Source: Pseudoduganella buxea (GTDB lineage Bacteria > Pseudomonadota > Gammaproteobacteria > Burkholderiales > Burkholderiaceae_D). Taken from it: a stretch of DNA of 59,160 bases. The notes under the pieces were generated by a model. That model saw only the letters and a list, made by a program, of their open reading frames with translations, searched no databases and was not told the origin of the DNA. Below, one piece after another: positions 45,113 through 55,164 of the stretch. Where the stretch lies: contig NZ_WNKZ01000031.1 in the NCBI RefSeq assembly GCF_009720835.1, positions 1 through 59,160 on the forward strand. Reading direction: 5' to 3'. Numbering within the stretch: position 1 is the first letter of the stretch; every line of letters starts with the position of its first letter. A program made the translations under genes and the position numbers.

Positions 45113-46593
45113 GCTGCGTTTTCCTTGTAGGCGAATGCGTTGATCGAGGTGGTCGGCAGGGCCGCGTCGGGGCGCGTCTCCAGCCAGAAGCGGCGCAGCA
45201 GGTTCTGGGCCGTCTTCATGCGATAGCTGGCGGTGGCGCGCATGTCCGTCAGCGGCGTGTAGTCCTGGGCCAGGGCCGTCATGGCTGCCTTCAGGCTCGC
45301 CTCGTTCCACGGCTTGCCGTTCAGGGCCGCCTCGGCCAGCGGCGCGCGGCGCGACGTGGCGGCCATGCCGCCGTAGGCGATGCGCGCTTCCCGCACCACG
45401 CCGTCTTCCACCGTGAAGGCATAGGCGGCGCAGACGGCCGAGATATCCTGGTCGTAGCGCTTGGCCAGTTTATAGGTACGGAACTGCAGGCCCGGGCGGG
45501 GCAGCGGCACGCGCACGGCCTCGACGAATTCGCCCGCTTCCCAGTTCTTCTTCATGTAGTCCAGGTAGAAGTCTTGCAGGGGCATGGCGCGCTGGCCACG
45601 GTCGCTGCGGAGCACGATCTCGGCGCCCAGCGCGATCAGCCACGGCGCGGAGTCGCCAATGGGCGAGCCGTTGGCGACGCTGCCGCCCAGCGTGCCCGTG
45701 CTGCGGATCGGTTGCGAGGCGAAGCGCTGCCACATCTCGGTCAGCGAATCGTTCTGGTACAGGTCGCACACGGCCTGGTAGGCGTCGTCCAGCGACACGG
45801 CCGCGCCGATTTCCAGGAAGCCGTCCGCCTGCGCCATGCGGTGCAGCTCGCGCACCTGGCGCACGTAGATCACGTCGCCCAGGTTGCGCATCTGCTTCGT
45901 CACCCACAGGCCGACGTCGGTGGAGCCGGCCAGGATGGTCGCGGCGGGATTGGCGGCCCGTACTTCGGCCAGTTCGGCCAGGGTACGGGGGGCATGAAAG
46001 GTCTGGCCGTCGTGGCTGTAGCTGAACATAACGTCTCGTTGCAGGGTCTGCAGGGCCGCCACCAGCGCGGCCCGGTCGAATTGCACGGCGGGCAGCTCGC
46101 CCATGCGGTGCGCGGCGTCGATGATGGGCCGGTAGCCGGTGCAGCGGCACAGGTTGCCGGACAGGGTCTCGTCGATCTGCTTGCGGCACAGGGGTTCGGC
46201 CTGGCCCTCCTGCTTCAGGTACAGGCTCCACAGCGACATGGCAAAGCCCGGCGTACAGAAGCCGCATTGCGACCCGTGGCATTCCACCAGCGCTTCCTGC
46301 ACGGGGTGCAGGGCGCCGTCCGGCTGGCGCAGGTCCTCGACGGAGAACACGGCCTTGCCGTCCAGCGTGGGCAGGAACTGGATGCATGAATTCACATTGC
46401 GCATTTCCAGCTGGCCGTCCACCAGCGAGCCGACGACGACGGTGCAGGCGCCGCAGTCGCCTTCGGCGCAGCCTTCCTTGGTGCCCGTGCAGTGCAGGTC
46501 CTCGCGCAGGTGCTGCAGCACCGTGCGGGTGGGCGAGACGGACCTGACCTCCTGTACGCGCCCTTGAAAATAGAAACGAATCGGTTCAGACAT
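45109..46593 (-). CDS. xdhA: Xanthine dehydrogenase small subunit (2Fe-2S and FAD)
   Basis: The 494-residue subunit carries the electron chain from the Mo site to NAD. An N-terminal ferredoxin domain has EGCAEGDCGACTV; the second cluster domain has GSQCGFCTPGF and LCRCTGYRPI. The FAD domain starts near residue 190 with TILAGSTDVGLW and continues through RSTGTLGGSVANGSP. It lies 27 bases downstream of the permease gene and overlaps xdhB, forming a three-gene operon. Confidence 0.96.
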   Translation of the reverse strand: MSEPIRFYFQGRVQEVRSVSPTRTVLQHLREDLHCTGTKEGCAEGDCGACTVVVGSLVDGQLEMRNVNSCIQFLPTLDGKAVFSVEDLRQPDGALHPVQEALVECHGSQCGFCTPGFAMSLWSLYLKQEGQAEPLCRKQIDETLSGNLCRCTGYRPIIDAAHRMGELPAVQFDRAALVAALQTLQRDVMFSYSHDGQTFHAPRTLAELAEVRAANPAATILAGSTDVGLWVTKQMRNLGDVIYVRQVRELHRMAQADGFLEIGAAVSLDDAYQAVCDLYQNDSLTEMWQRFASQPIRSTGTLGGSVANGSPIGDSAPWLIALGAEIVLRSDRGQRAMPLQDFYLDYMKKNWEAGEFVEAVRVPLPRPGLQFRTYKLAKRYDQDISAVCAAYAFTVEDGVVREARIAYGGMAATSRRAPLAEAALNGKPWNEASLKAAMTALAQDYTPLTDMRATASYRMKTAQNLLRRFWLETRPDAALPTTSINAFAYKENAA

Positions 46594-46620
46594 TCACAGC
46601 TCCAGTAGTTCGTGCGTGGT

Positions 46621-47922
46621 TCAGCCGGCGATGTAGATGGTCTTGAACAGGAACACGCCGGCGATGCTCCAGATCATGCCGCTGACTTCGCGGTATTTGC
46701 CGGTCAACAGTTTCAGCCCGGCGTAGCTGATGAAGCCAAGGGCCAGGCCGTTGGCGATCGAATAGGTGAACGGCATCACGAGGGCCGTGATGACGGCCGG
46801 GACGCTTTCGGTGGTCTCGTTCCAGTTAATCTCCGTCAGTTCGCGCAGCATCAGGCAGGCTACGAAGAACAGGGCGGGCGCGGTGGCATAGGCCGGCACG
46901 ACGCCGGCCAGCGGCGCGATGAACAGGGCCAGCAGGAACAGCACGGCCACGGTGACGGCCGTCAGGCCCGTGCGGCCGCCGGCCTGCACGCCGGCCGCGC
47001 TTTCGATGAAAGCCGTGGTGCTGGAGGTGCCCAGCACGGAGCCGGCGATGATAGCGCCGGAATCGGCCAGCAGGGCCTTGTTCATCCCGACGGGCATTTT
47101 GCCGTCCTTCATCAGGCCGGCGCGCTGAGCCACGCCCATCAGGGTGCCGGTCGCGTCGAACAGTTCGACGAGGAAGAACACCAGCACGACGGTGACGAGG
47201 CCGTGCGAGATGGCGCCGATGATGTCCATCTTGAACACGGTCGGTTCGATCGACGGTGGCAGCGACACGACACCGTTGAAGGTATTCCCGGCGAAGAAGA
47301 AGGACAGGATCGTCACCGTCATGATGCCGATCAGGAGGGCGCCCGTGACGCGCAGGCGGTCCAGCGCGACGATGACGAGGAAGCCCACGACGGCCAGGAT
47401 CGGCTCGGGCTTGTGCAGGTCGCCCATGGTCAGGAAGGTGGCCGGGCTGGCGACGACGATGCCCGAGTTCTTCAGCGAGATCAGCGCCAGGAACAGGCCG
47501 ACGCCGGCCGGAATGGCCGTGCGCAGCGACGGCGGGATGGCCGACATGATCTTTTCCCGGATGCGCAGCAGGCTGACGATCAGGAAGCAGCAGCCCGAGA
47601 CGAAGACGGCGCCCAGCGCCGCCTCCCAGGGGAAGCCCATACCCTGCACGACGCCATAGGCGAAGTAGGCGTTCAGGCCCATGCCGGGCGCCAGGCCGAT
47701 GGGGAAGTTCGCATACAGCCCCATGATCAGGGTGCCGATGGCGGCGGCCACGCAGGTGGCGACGAACACGGCGTCCTTGGGCATGCCGGCATCGCCCAGG
47801 ATGGAAGGGTTGACGAAGATGATGTACGCCATCGTCAGGAAGGTGGTGAGGCCCGCCAGCACTTCCGTGCGTACGTTGCTGCCGTTGGCGGTCAGCTTGA
47901 AGTATTGATCAAGAAAGTTCAT
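46621..47922 (-). CDS. AzgA-type purine permease (adenine/guanine/hypoxanthine)
   Basis: The 433-residue membrane protein has the AzgA/GhxP hallmark FVNPSILGDAGMPKDAVFVA and the substrate-site segment PIGLAPGMGLNAYFAY, with about 12 to 14 hydrophobic helices. LGTSSTTAFIESAAGV is the second half-site. It imports purine bases, most likely hypoxanthine or guanine, to feed the xanthine dehydrogenase encoded by the next two genes. It is the first gene of the minus-strand operon. Confidence 0.9.
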   Translation of the reverse strand: MNFLDQYFKLTANGSNVRTEVLAGLTTFLTMAYIIFVNPSILGDAGMPKDAVFVATCVAAAIGTLIMGLYANFPIGLAPGMGLNAYFAYGVVQGMGFPWEAALGAVFVSGCCFLIVSLLRIREKIMSAIPPSLRTAIPAGVGLFLALISLKNSGIVVASPATFLTMGDLHKPEPILAVVGFLVIVALDRLRVTGALLIGIMTVTILSFFFAGNTFNGVVSLPPSIEPTVFKMDIIGAISHGLVTVVLVFFLVELFDATGTLMGVAQRAGLMKDGKMPVGMNKALLADSGAIIAGSVLGTSSTTAFIESAAGVQAGGRTGLTAVTVAVLFLLALFIAPLAGVVPAYATAPALFFVACLMLRELTEINWNETTESVPAVITALVMPFTYSIANGLALGFISYAGLKLLTGKYREVSGMIWSIAGVFLFKTIYIAG

Positions 47923-48479
47923 ATGATTGTCTCGGTTTAGTTTTTATACGCCCGAAATTCCTTCGCCCCGTGGAAGGAAAAATATGGCGTGCCGGTCTGG
48001 CGCACCACCAATATCGTTCATGGCCCGCCTCCAGTCTTATGCCCTGGCGCATATAACGTATTTGTTTCCTCATATATAAGGCTGTTACGCCCGGGACAGC
48101 TGGAGAATGCGTATTTACAAGGTCGCGCGTCGCCTTGCATCCTGCAAGTGAAACTGTGTCATTTACGCAATGCTTGGCCGTCGGTACACACAAATTGTAT
48201 ACAAAATGCGTTGACATCCAATCCCGCTCTGGGCACCATGGGTCGCATTGGACGCCGTCGCAGAACGGCGCGGCATATAACAGCATCCTGGGGGGGAGCC
48301 TCCTCGCGCCGCCGGCACGCATCCGTGCCCGGGGCGCCGGCGCCACGCCGCCCGCCGTACCACGGCGGCGGTCGCGCCGGAGCGACATCCCGCACCGCCA
48401 CCGGCACCAGCAGACGACACGATCCGCGCCGGCCAGCTGCCAGGACCAGCAGTACCGACAAATCATCATGGAGACAAAC
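47923..48479. promoter_or_regulatory. Divergent control region between two purine transporters
   Basis: This 557-base intergenic region is long for the locus. Both leaders are unusually rich in TATA-like and paired segments. On the plus strand, GGCTGT and ACAGCT frame a 10-base loop near 48,080-48,105. This sits inside a possible CGCAT/ATGCG outer pair. On the minus strand, CCAG and CTGG lie within a GCGCC/GGCG pair near 48,012-48,040. Structured leaders of purine transporters could be riboswitches, including the xanthine-sensing NMT1 class; I cannot confirm a class from memory. Confidence 0.4.
48195..48239 (+). promoter_or_regulatory. Promoter with a TTGTATACAA palindrome (likely GntR-family operator)
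   Basis: A perfect 10-base palindrome, TTGTATACAA (48,195-48,204), lies seven bases before TTGACA (48,211-48,216). A weak -10 box CACCAT (48,234-48,239) follows at 17-base spacing. TTGTATACAA-type sites are typical of FadR-subfamily GntR regulators, and such a regulator is encoded at 51,332-52,036. The promoter would drive the plus-strand permease. Confidence 0.55.
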
Positions 48480-49835
48480 ATGAACAACCTGCTCTACCAG
48501 GTGGACGACCGTCCGCCGCTCGTTACCACCGTCCTGCTGGCGGCCCAGCACATGCTGGCCGCGCTGGGCGGCATCATTGCCGTGCCGCTGGTGCTGGGCG
48601 CCGTGCTGAAACTGCCGGCCGACCAGATCGTCGCGCTGGTCAATGCGGCGCTGCTGGGTTCCGGCGTCGTCACCATCATCCAGTGCAAGGGCGTCGGCCC
48701 CGTCGGCATCCGCCTGCCCTGCGTCATGGGCACCAGTTTCGGCTTCGTCGGCGCGGCCATCACCATCGGCTTCGAACACGGCGTGCCGGGCATCCTGGGC
48801 TGCTCGCTGGCCGGCTCCGTCATCATGATCGTCGGCAGTTTCTTCATGCCGCAGATCCGCAAGCTGTTCCCGCATACCGTCACGGCCGTCGTCGTGACGA
48901 TGATCGGCCTGTCCCTGATCCCCGTGGCGATCGACTGGGCCGCCGGCGGCAAGGGCAGCCCCGCCTACGGCGCCCCCGTCAACCTGGGCATCGCGCTGTT
49001 CGTTCTGGTGCTCGTCATCGGCCTGGTGCAGTTCGGCCGCGGCATCATCTCGGCCGCCGCCGTCGTCATCGGCATGAGCATCGGCTACGCCGGCTGCATG
49101 GCCTTCGGCCTGGTCGACTTCAGCTCCGTCAGGCAGGCCGCCGTGTTCGCGTTGCCGCAGCCCCTGCACTACGGCATGACCTTCCCCATCAGCGGCATCT
49201 TCGCCATGAGCCTGGCTTATGTCGTCACCATTGTCGAAACGACGGGCACCTTCATGGCGCTCGGCACGGCCACCAATACCAAGATGCGCGGCAAGCTGCT
49301 GTGCCGCGGCGTGCTGTGCGACGGCGTCGGTTCGGCCTTCACGTCGATCCTCGGCAGCCCGGCCGTCTCCACCTTCGCGCAGAACGTCGGCGTGATCTCG
49401 CTGACGGGCGTGGCCAGCCGCCACGTGGTGGCATTGACGGGCGTGTTCCTGGCGCTGGCCGGCCTGTTCCCCGTGCTGGGCGCCCTGGTCGTGACGATTC
49501 CCCAGCCGGTGCTGGGCGGCGCCGGCCTGATGATGTTCGCCATGATCCTGGCCGCCGGCGTGCAGATGCTGGCCAAGGTGGAGCACAACAAGCGCAATGG
49601 CCTGATCATCGCCGTCTCGCTCGGTTGCGGCCTGGCCGTCACGGGCCGCCCGGAACTGCTGTCGAAACTGCCGGCCATCGTCAACGAGATCTTCGGCTCG
49701 GGTATCACCACGGGCGCCATCGTGGCCGTGGTGTTGAACCTGGTGCTGCCGGGCCGCGAGACGGAAGCCAGCGATGACGAGGCGGAAGAGGAAGTACCCC
49801 AGCCGATGCTGGTCAAACACCTGGGGGCCGCGTAA
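48480..49835 (+). CDS. NAT/NCS2 nucleobase permease (xanthine/uracil type)
   Basis: ATG 48,480 has GGAG eight bases upstream; the frame is open far upstream without other support. The 451-residue protein has about 14 helices and the NAT signature QNVGVISLTG after helix 9 (VSTFAQNVGVISLTGVASR). Other family segments are GVGPVGIRLPCVMGTSFGFVG and IVETTGTFMALG. Xanthine or urate is the likely substrate given the locus, but uracil cannot be excluded by sequence. Confidence 0.88.
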   Translation: MNNLLYQVDDRPPLVTTVLLAAQHMLAALGGIIAVPLVLGAVLKLPADQIVALVNAALLGSGVVTIIQCKGVGPVGIRLPCVMGTSFGFVGAAITIGFEHGVPGILGCSLAGSVIMIVGSFFMPQIRKLFPHTVTAVVVTMIGLSLIPVAIDWAAGGKGSPAYGAPVNLGIALFVLVLVIGLVQFGRGIISAAAVVIGMSIGYAGCMAFGLVDFSSVRQAAVFALPQPLHYGMTFPISGIFAMSLAYVVTIVETTGTFMALGTATNTKMRGKLLCRGVLCDGVGSAFTSILGSPAVSTFAQNVGVISLTGVASRHVVALTGVFLALAGLFPVLGALVVTIPQPVLGGAGLMMFAMILAAGVQMLAKVEHNKRNGLIIAVSLGCGLAVTGRPELLSKLPAIVNEIFGSGITTGAIVAVVLNLVLPGRETEASDDEAEEEVPQPMLVKHLGAA

Positions 49836-49841
49836 GCTTGT

Positions 49842-49871
49842 GGGCCGTTCGATAATGGACGGCCCTTTTTC
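49842..49871 (+). terminator. Rho-independent terminator after the NAT permease
   Basis: GGGCCGT (49,843-49,849) pairs with ACGGCCC (49,859-49,865), followed by five T. It separates the permease from the deaminase gene, which must therefore have its own promoter or depend on read-through. Confidence 0.82.
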
Positions 49872-49874
49872 TGA

Positions 49875-49912
49875 CATTGTTTCCGCAGTGCCCGTGCATT
49901 GTTTCCGCAGTG
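49875..49912 (+). repeat. Two 16-bp direct repeats upstream of the deaminase gene
   Basis: CATTGTTTCCGCAGTG occurs at 49,875-49,890 and again at 49,897-49,912. The 22-base period places both copies on about the same face of the DNA helix. They lie 29 bases before the deaminase start, so they could be activator or repressor sites or a small local duplication. Confidence 0.6.
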
Positions 49913-49940
49913 TTTAATCATTCAACAAGGTAGGACACAA

Positions 49941-51317
49941 ATGACCAAAACTCTCCTGATCCACAATGCCCGCGTACTGGTGACGATGGACGACACAAGG
50001 CGCGAAATCGCCGAGGGCGCCGTGTTCGTGCGGGACAACGTCATCGAGCAGGTCGGCCCCTCGGCCGAGCTGCCGCAGACGGCGGACACTGTCATCGACG
50101 CGGCCGGCCAGGTCGTGATGCCGGGCCTCGTCAACACGCACCACCACATGTACCAGAGCCTGACGCGGGTGATTCCCGCCGCGCAGGACGGTGAGCTGTT
50201 CAACTGGCTGACCAACCTGTACCCCATCTGGGCCAACCTGGACAGCGAAATGGTGCGCGTGTCGACGTTGACGGCGATGTCGGAACTGATCCTGTCGGGC
50301 TGCACCACCAGCAGCGACCATCTGTATATCTACCCGAACGACTGCCGGCTGGACGACAGCATCGAGGCGGCGCGCCAGATCGGCATGCGCTTCCACGCCG
50401 CGCGCGGCTCGATGAGCGTGGGCCAGTCGAAGGGTGGACTGCCGCCGGACCGGGTGGTGGAAGAGGAAGGCGCGATCCTGAAGGACACCCAGCGCCTGAT
50501 CGAGACGTATCACGACGCGGGCCGCCACGCGATGCAGCGCATCGTCGTGGCGCCCTGTTCGCCGTTTTCCGTGTCGCGCGAGCTGATGAAGGAATCGGCA
50601 GCGCTGGCGCGCAGCTTTGGCGTCTCGCTGCACACGCACCTGGCGGAGAACGCCAACGATATCGCCTACAGCCGCGAGAAGTTCAACATGACGCCGGCCG
50701 AATATGCCGAGGATTGCGGCTGGGTGGGCCACGATGTGTGGCATGCCCACTGCGTGCAGCTGGACGACGCGGGCATCGACCTGTTCGGCCGCACCGGCAC
50801 GGGTGTCGCGCACTGCCCCTGCTCGAACATGCGCCTCGCTTCCGGCATCGCGCCGGTGGGCCGCATGCGCGCCGCCGGCGTGCCGGTGGGCCTGGGCGTG
50901 GACGGCTGCGCATCGAACGACGCCGGCCATATGCTGGGCGAGGCGCGCCAGGCCATGCTGCTGGCGCGGGTCGGCTTCGGTCCGGACGCGATGACGGCGC
51001 GCGAGGCGCTGGAGATCGCGACCCTGGGCGGCGCCAGGGTGCTGAACCGGGACGATATCGGCGCACTCAAACCCGGCATGTCGGCCGATATCGTCGCCTT
51101 CCGCATGGACGGCATCGGCTTCGCCGGCGCGCTGCACGACCCCGTTGCGGCACTGGTGTTCTGCACGCCGGCCAATGTCTGGACCAGCATCATCAACGGC
51201 AAGGTGGTGGTCAAGGACGGCCAGCTGCAGACGGTGGACCTGCCGCTGGTGATCGAGCGGCACAACGCGCTGGCGGGCAAGCTGGCCCTGGCGACGGGCA
51301 CGCGCAAGGCGGCCTGA
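49941..51317 (+). CDS. 8-oxoguanine deaminase
   Basis: This amidohydrolase (458 residues, ATG 49,941 behind AAGGTAGG) probably converts 8-oxoguanine to urate. Metal and catalytic residues are in MPGLVNTHHHMYQSLTR, HTHLAENAND, WHAHCVQLDD and GLGVDGCASNDAG. The DGELFNWLTNLYPIWANLD segment is typical of the group that includes the characterised P. aeruginosa PA0142, rather than guanine deaminase or AtzA-like chlorohydrolases. It complements xanthine dehydrogenase, which makes the same product. Substrate assignment is by family. Confidence 0.85.
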   Translation: MTKTLLIHNARVLVTMDDTRREIAEGAVFVRDNVIEQVGPSAELPQTADTVIDAAGQVVMPGLVNTHHHMYQSLTRVIPAAQDGELFNWLTNLYPIWANLDSEMVRVSTLTAMSELILSGCTTSSDHLYIYPNDCRLDDSIEAARQIGMRFHAARGSMSVGQSKGGLPPDRVVEEEGAILKDTQRLIETYHDAGRHAMQRIVVAPCSPFSVSRELMKESAALARSFGVSLHTHLAENANDIAYSREKFNMTPAEYAEDCGWVGHDVWHAHCVQLDDAGIDLFGRTGTGVAHCPCSNMRLASGIAPVGRMRAAGVPVGLGVDGCASNDAGHMLGEARQAMLLARVGFGPDAMTAREALEIATLGGARVLNRDDIGALKPGMSADIVAFRMDGIGFAGALHDPVAALVFCTPANVWTSIINGKVVVKDGQLQTVDLPLVIERHNALAGKLALATGTRKAA

Positions 51318-51331
51318 GTTTTATCCAGGTT

Positions 51332-52036
51332 CTATTTCAACAGGGCCGAGACCAGGTCCTTCTCGTGGGGCGCGCTGCCGTCGAAGATCAGCGCGCCCTC
51401 CACATGCGACAGGTGCTCGAGCATGATGCGGGCGGCCAGGTCCGCGTCGCCGGCGCGCGCCGCTTCCAGGAAGCTGGCATGCTCGTTGGACGAGCAGACA
51501 GCATCGCGGTCGGACTGGTACAGCATCGTGATCAGCGAGCTGCGCGCCACCAGCTCGCGCAGCATCTCGCGCAGCACGCCATTGCCGGCGACGTCGGCCA
51601 GCAGCACGTGGAAGTCGCCCAGCAGGCGCGAACGCACCTGGTGGTCGCCCTTCAGGGCCTGGCGTTCCATCTTCAGATGCTTCTCCAGCATCTTGTAGTC
51701 CGCAGGCGTGGCCTTGGCGACGAACTCGCGCGCCAGGGCCGCCTCGATGATGCGCCGCGCCGCGAAAATATCGCGCGACTCCTTTTCGCTGGGCTGGCTG
51801 ACGAAGGCGCCCTTGTCGGGCACGATCTGGATCAGCTTGTCCTTCGACAGGATCAGCAGGGCGGCGCGGATCTTCGTGCGACTGACATGGTACAGCCGCG
51901 ACAGGGCTTCCTCGCGCAGCTTCGTACCGGGCGGGAGCTTGCGCGCCGCGATGGCCGCGGCGATATGGTCGGCGATGTCGTTCGCGCTCGCGCCGCTGCT
52001 GTGCATTTCTTCGATGGCTGCGATGGACGAGGGCAT
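51332..52036 (-). CDS. GntR family transcriptional regulator, FCD (FadR) type
   Basis: ATG 52,036 (or GTG 52,045) gives about 234 residues. The N-terminal winged helix-turn-helix reads IADHIAAAIAARKLPPGTKLREEALSRLYHVSRTKIRAALLIL. The C-terminal FCD domain has metal-binding His and Asp residues in LLGDFHVLLADVAGN and SNEHASFLEAARAGD. It is convergent with the deaminase gene and probably controls the purine locus through sites such as the 48,195 palindrome. Confidence 0.9.
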   Translation of the reverse strand: MPSSIAAIEEMHSSGASANDIADHIAAAIAARKLPPGTKLREEALSRLYHVSRTKIRAALLILSKDKLIQIVPDKGAFVSQPSEKESRDIFAARRIIEAALAREFVAKATPADYKMLEKHLKMERQALKGDHQVRSRLLGDFHVLLADVAGNGVLREMLRELVARSSLITMLYQSDRDAVCSSNEHASFLEAARAGDADLAARIMLEHLSHVEGALIFDGSAPHEKDLVSALLK

Positions 52037-52208
52037 AGGATTCACGGGTTATAAGTCCCGCAATCATACATGGACGGGCAAATATTGGCTATGGGGCAAG
52101 AGTCCCCGTATGCCGCGTAACTGGTCCAGCCGGATACAAAACTGGTCTTGCCAATTTACGCGGTCGATCCTACCATCGTCGAACACAAGAACGATATGGA
52201 GACCTTCG

Positions 52209-53646
<1,438 letters not shown>

Positions 53647-53656
53647 AGGCGTTGGC

Positions 53657-54166
53657 TCAGTCGGCCGCGGAGCCGATGCCGACGATGCGCCAGCGTCCGC
53701 CCGTGTAGGCCAGGGTGCGGGTTTCCACGGTGGCCGCGTCGCGCCAGTACGTCAGCACGACTTCGTCGCCGTAGGCCTGGACTTCCGCGCCCCAGGCGTC
53801 GCCGGCGCGGGGCAGGGCGGCGATCAGTTCCGCGTCCGGCCGCACGGTGGCGGTTTCTTCGTCGCTTCCGGTGGCCGAATCCTTGCGGGTCACGGTGCGG
53901 CCCATGTGCTCGCGCAGGAAAGCCAGGTTGGGAGACAGACGGTACCCGCACAGCAGCGCGTGCACCAGTTTCGCTGCCTCGGTCGGTTCGCTGACCTTGC
54001 TGGCGGGGGCCTGCAAAGCCTTGCGCAATGCGGCCTGGCTGCCCGGCGTGCAGGCGTTGACCAGGGTTTCGGAACCTGCCTGAATGGTCGGCGCCGGTGG
54101 CACGGCAAGGGCAGACGTAGCGCCGAGGGTGCAGCACAGCGCGAGGAGAAGGTGATTTTTTGACAT
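53657..54166 (-). CDS. Exported hypothetical protein
   Basis: ATG 54,166 starts a clear signal peptide (HLLLALCCTLGATSALA); an earlier in-frame start at 54,238 would bury it. The 169-residue product has two Cys residues in the mature part (NACTPGS, LLCGYRLSP) that may pair. Its C-terminal strands (VQAYGDEVVLTYWRD, YTGGRWRIVGIGSAAD) look like a DUF4440/NTF2-like tail. No function can be given. It is divergent from the Fur-box-controlled esterase gene. Confidence 0.7.
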   Translation of the reverse strand: MSKNHLLLALCCTLGATSALAVPPAPTIQAGSETLVNACTPGSQAALRKALQAPASKVSEPTEAAKLVHALLCGYRLSPNLAFLREHMGRTVTRKDSATGSDEETATVRPDAELIAALPRAGDAWGAEVQAYGDEVVLTYWRDAATVETRTLAYTGGRWRIVGIGSAAD

Positions 54167-54217
54167 CTCTTTATTGTAACGTCGGCGGAAGCCGTTGGCA
54201 CGAACCCTGGTGCCGGC

Positions 54218-54236
54218 TAGAATGATAAGCATTCTC
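54218..54236. promoter_or_regulatory. Fur box
   Basis: The 19 bases TAGAATGATAAGCATTCTC match the Fur consensus GATAATGATAATCATTATC at 15 of 19 positions and keep the central ATGATAA-CATT core. The site ends 17 bases before the esterase start codon and lies between two divergent genes. Iron-dependent repression of the esterase is the likely result. Confidence 0.75.
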
Positions 54237-54252
54237 ATCTACCAGGCTTGTC

Positions 54253-55164
54253 ATGACCGATTCCTCCGTTCCGTCTTCCCGCCGTACCGTGCTCGCCGCA
54301 ACCGCCGGCGCGCTTCTTATGCCGCGCGCGTGGGCGGCGGCAAGTGATCCGTGGGAGGGCGCCACCTTGTCCCAGGCGCGCCAGCGCGAGGTGACGTCCG
54401 CCATCACGGGCCAGCGCTATCGCATCTTCCTGGGCGTGCCGGAGGGGCCAACGCCGCCGGGCGGGCACCCGGTGCTGTTCGCACTGGACGGCAATGCCAC
54501 CTTCCCCAGTCTGGCGCTGATGGCCCGCACGGTGGGCTGGCGCGCCAAGGCCACAGGCCAGGCGGCGCCCGTCGTCGTCGGCATCGGCTACGCTACCGAC
54601 AAGGACTATGACGTCGCGCGAGGCCGCGACTACACGCCGCCTTCGGGCGAGGGCACGCCGCCAGGCGAGGGCGGCGCGGACCGCTTCCTCGACTTCATCG
54701 AACAGGAACTCAGGCCACTGGTGCACGCCATCGCACCGCTCGACCCGAAGCGCCAGGCCCTGTTCGGCCATTCCTACGGTGGCCTGTGCACCTTGCATGC
54801 CCTGTTCACCCGGCCCGCCATGTTCCATACCTATATCGCGGCCAGTCCGTCGATCTGGTACCGCGAGCGCGCCGTGCTGGCCCAGTACGAACCATTCCGG
54901 CAGCGCGTTGCCGCACTGCCGACGAAACCGTCGCTGCTGCTGACGGCCGGAGAACTGGAGCAGCCCGCTGCGGACGGCGGATCGGGCAGCCGCAATCCCG
55001 AAGCGGCGAAACGCCGCATGGTCGACGAGGCGCGCGAGCTGGCCGCGCGGCTTTCTTCAGCGGGATCGCTCGCGCGGGTGCAGTTTCAATTGCTGCCGCA
55101 CGAGAACCATGGGTCGGCGATGTTCCCGGCCATGTCGCGGGGGATGGAGTTTTTCGTGGGGTGA
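54253..55164 (+). CDS. Secreted alpha/beta hydrolase, ferric-siderophore esterase type (IroE/Fes-like)
   Basis: The 303-residue product has a Tat-like signal (SSRRTVLAATAGALLMPRAWA). The alpha/beta hydrolase core shows RYRIFLGVPEG, HPVLFALDGNATF and the nucleophile elbow LFGHSYGGLCTLHAL (Ser near 176). A late His lies in LPHENHGSAMFPAM. The layout matches IroE-type esterases that trim siderophores in the periplasm. The Fur box just upstream supports a role in iron uptake. No siderophore receptor or synthesis gene is in the window. Confidence 0.82.
   Translation: MTDSSVPSSRRTVLAATAGALLMPRAWAAASDPWEGATLSQARQREVTSAITGQRYRIFLGVPEGPTPPGGHPVLFALDGNATFPSLALMARTVGWRAKATGQAAPVVVGIGYATDKDYDVARGRDYTPPSGEGTPPGEGGADRFLDFIEQELRPLVHAIAPLDPKRQALFGHSYGGLCTLHALFTRPAMFHTYIAASPSIWYRERAVLAQYEPFRQRVAALPTKPSLLLTAGELEQPAADGGSGSRNPEAAKRRMVDEARELAARLSSAGSLARVQFQLLPHENHGSAMFPAMSRGMEFFVG

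Noticed and set aside
42848..45130. A 760-codon plus-strand frame opposite xdhB
   Set aside because: His/Gly/Val/Ala-rich shadow of xdhB; no recognisable domain.
48135..48479. N-terminal extension of the NAT permease
   Set aside because: The open frame upstream has no ribosome binding site and covers the promoter and operator; the extra residues do not match the family N-terminus.
48159..49877. A 572-codon minus-strand frame opposite the NAT permease
   Set aside because: Shadow rich in Asp, Gly, His and Arg; the plus strand encodes an intact permease with the NAT signature.
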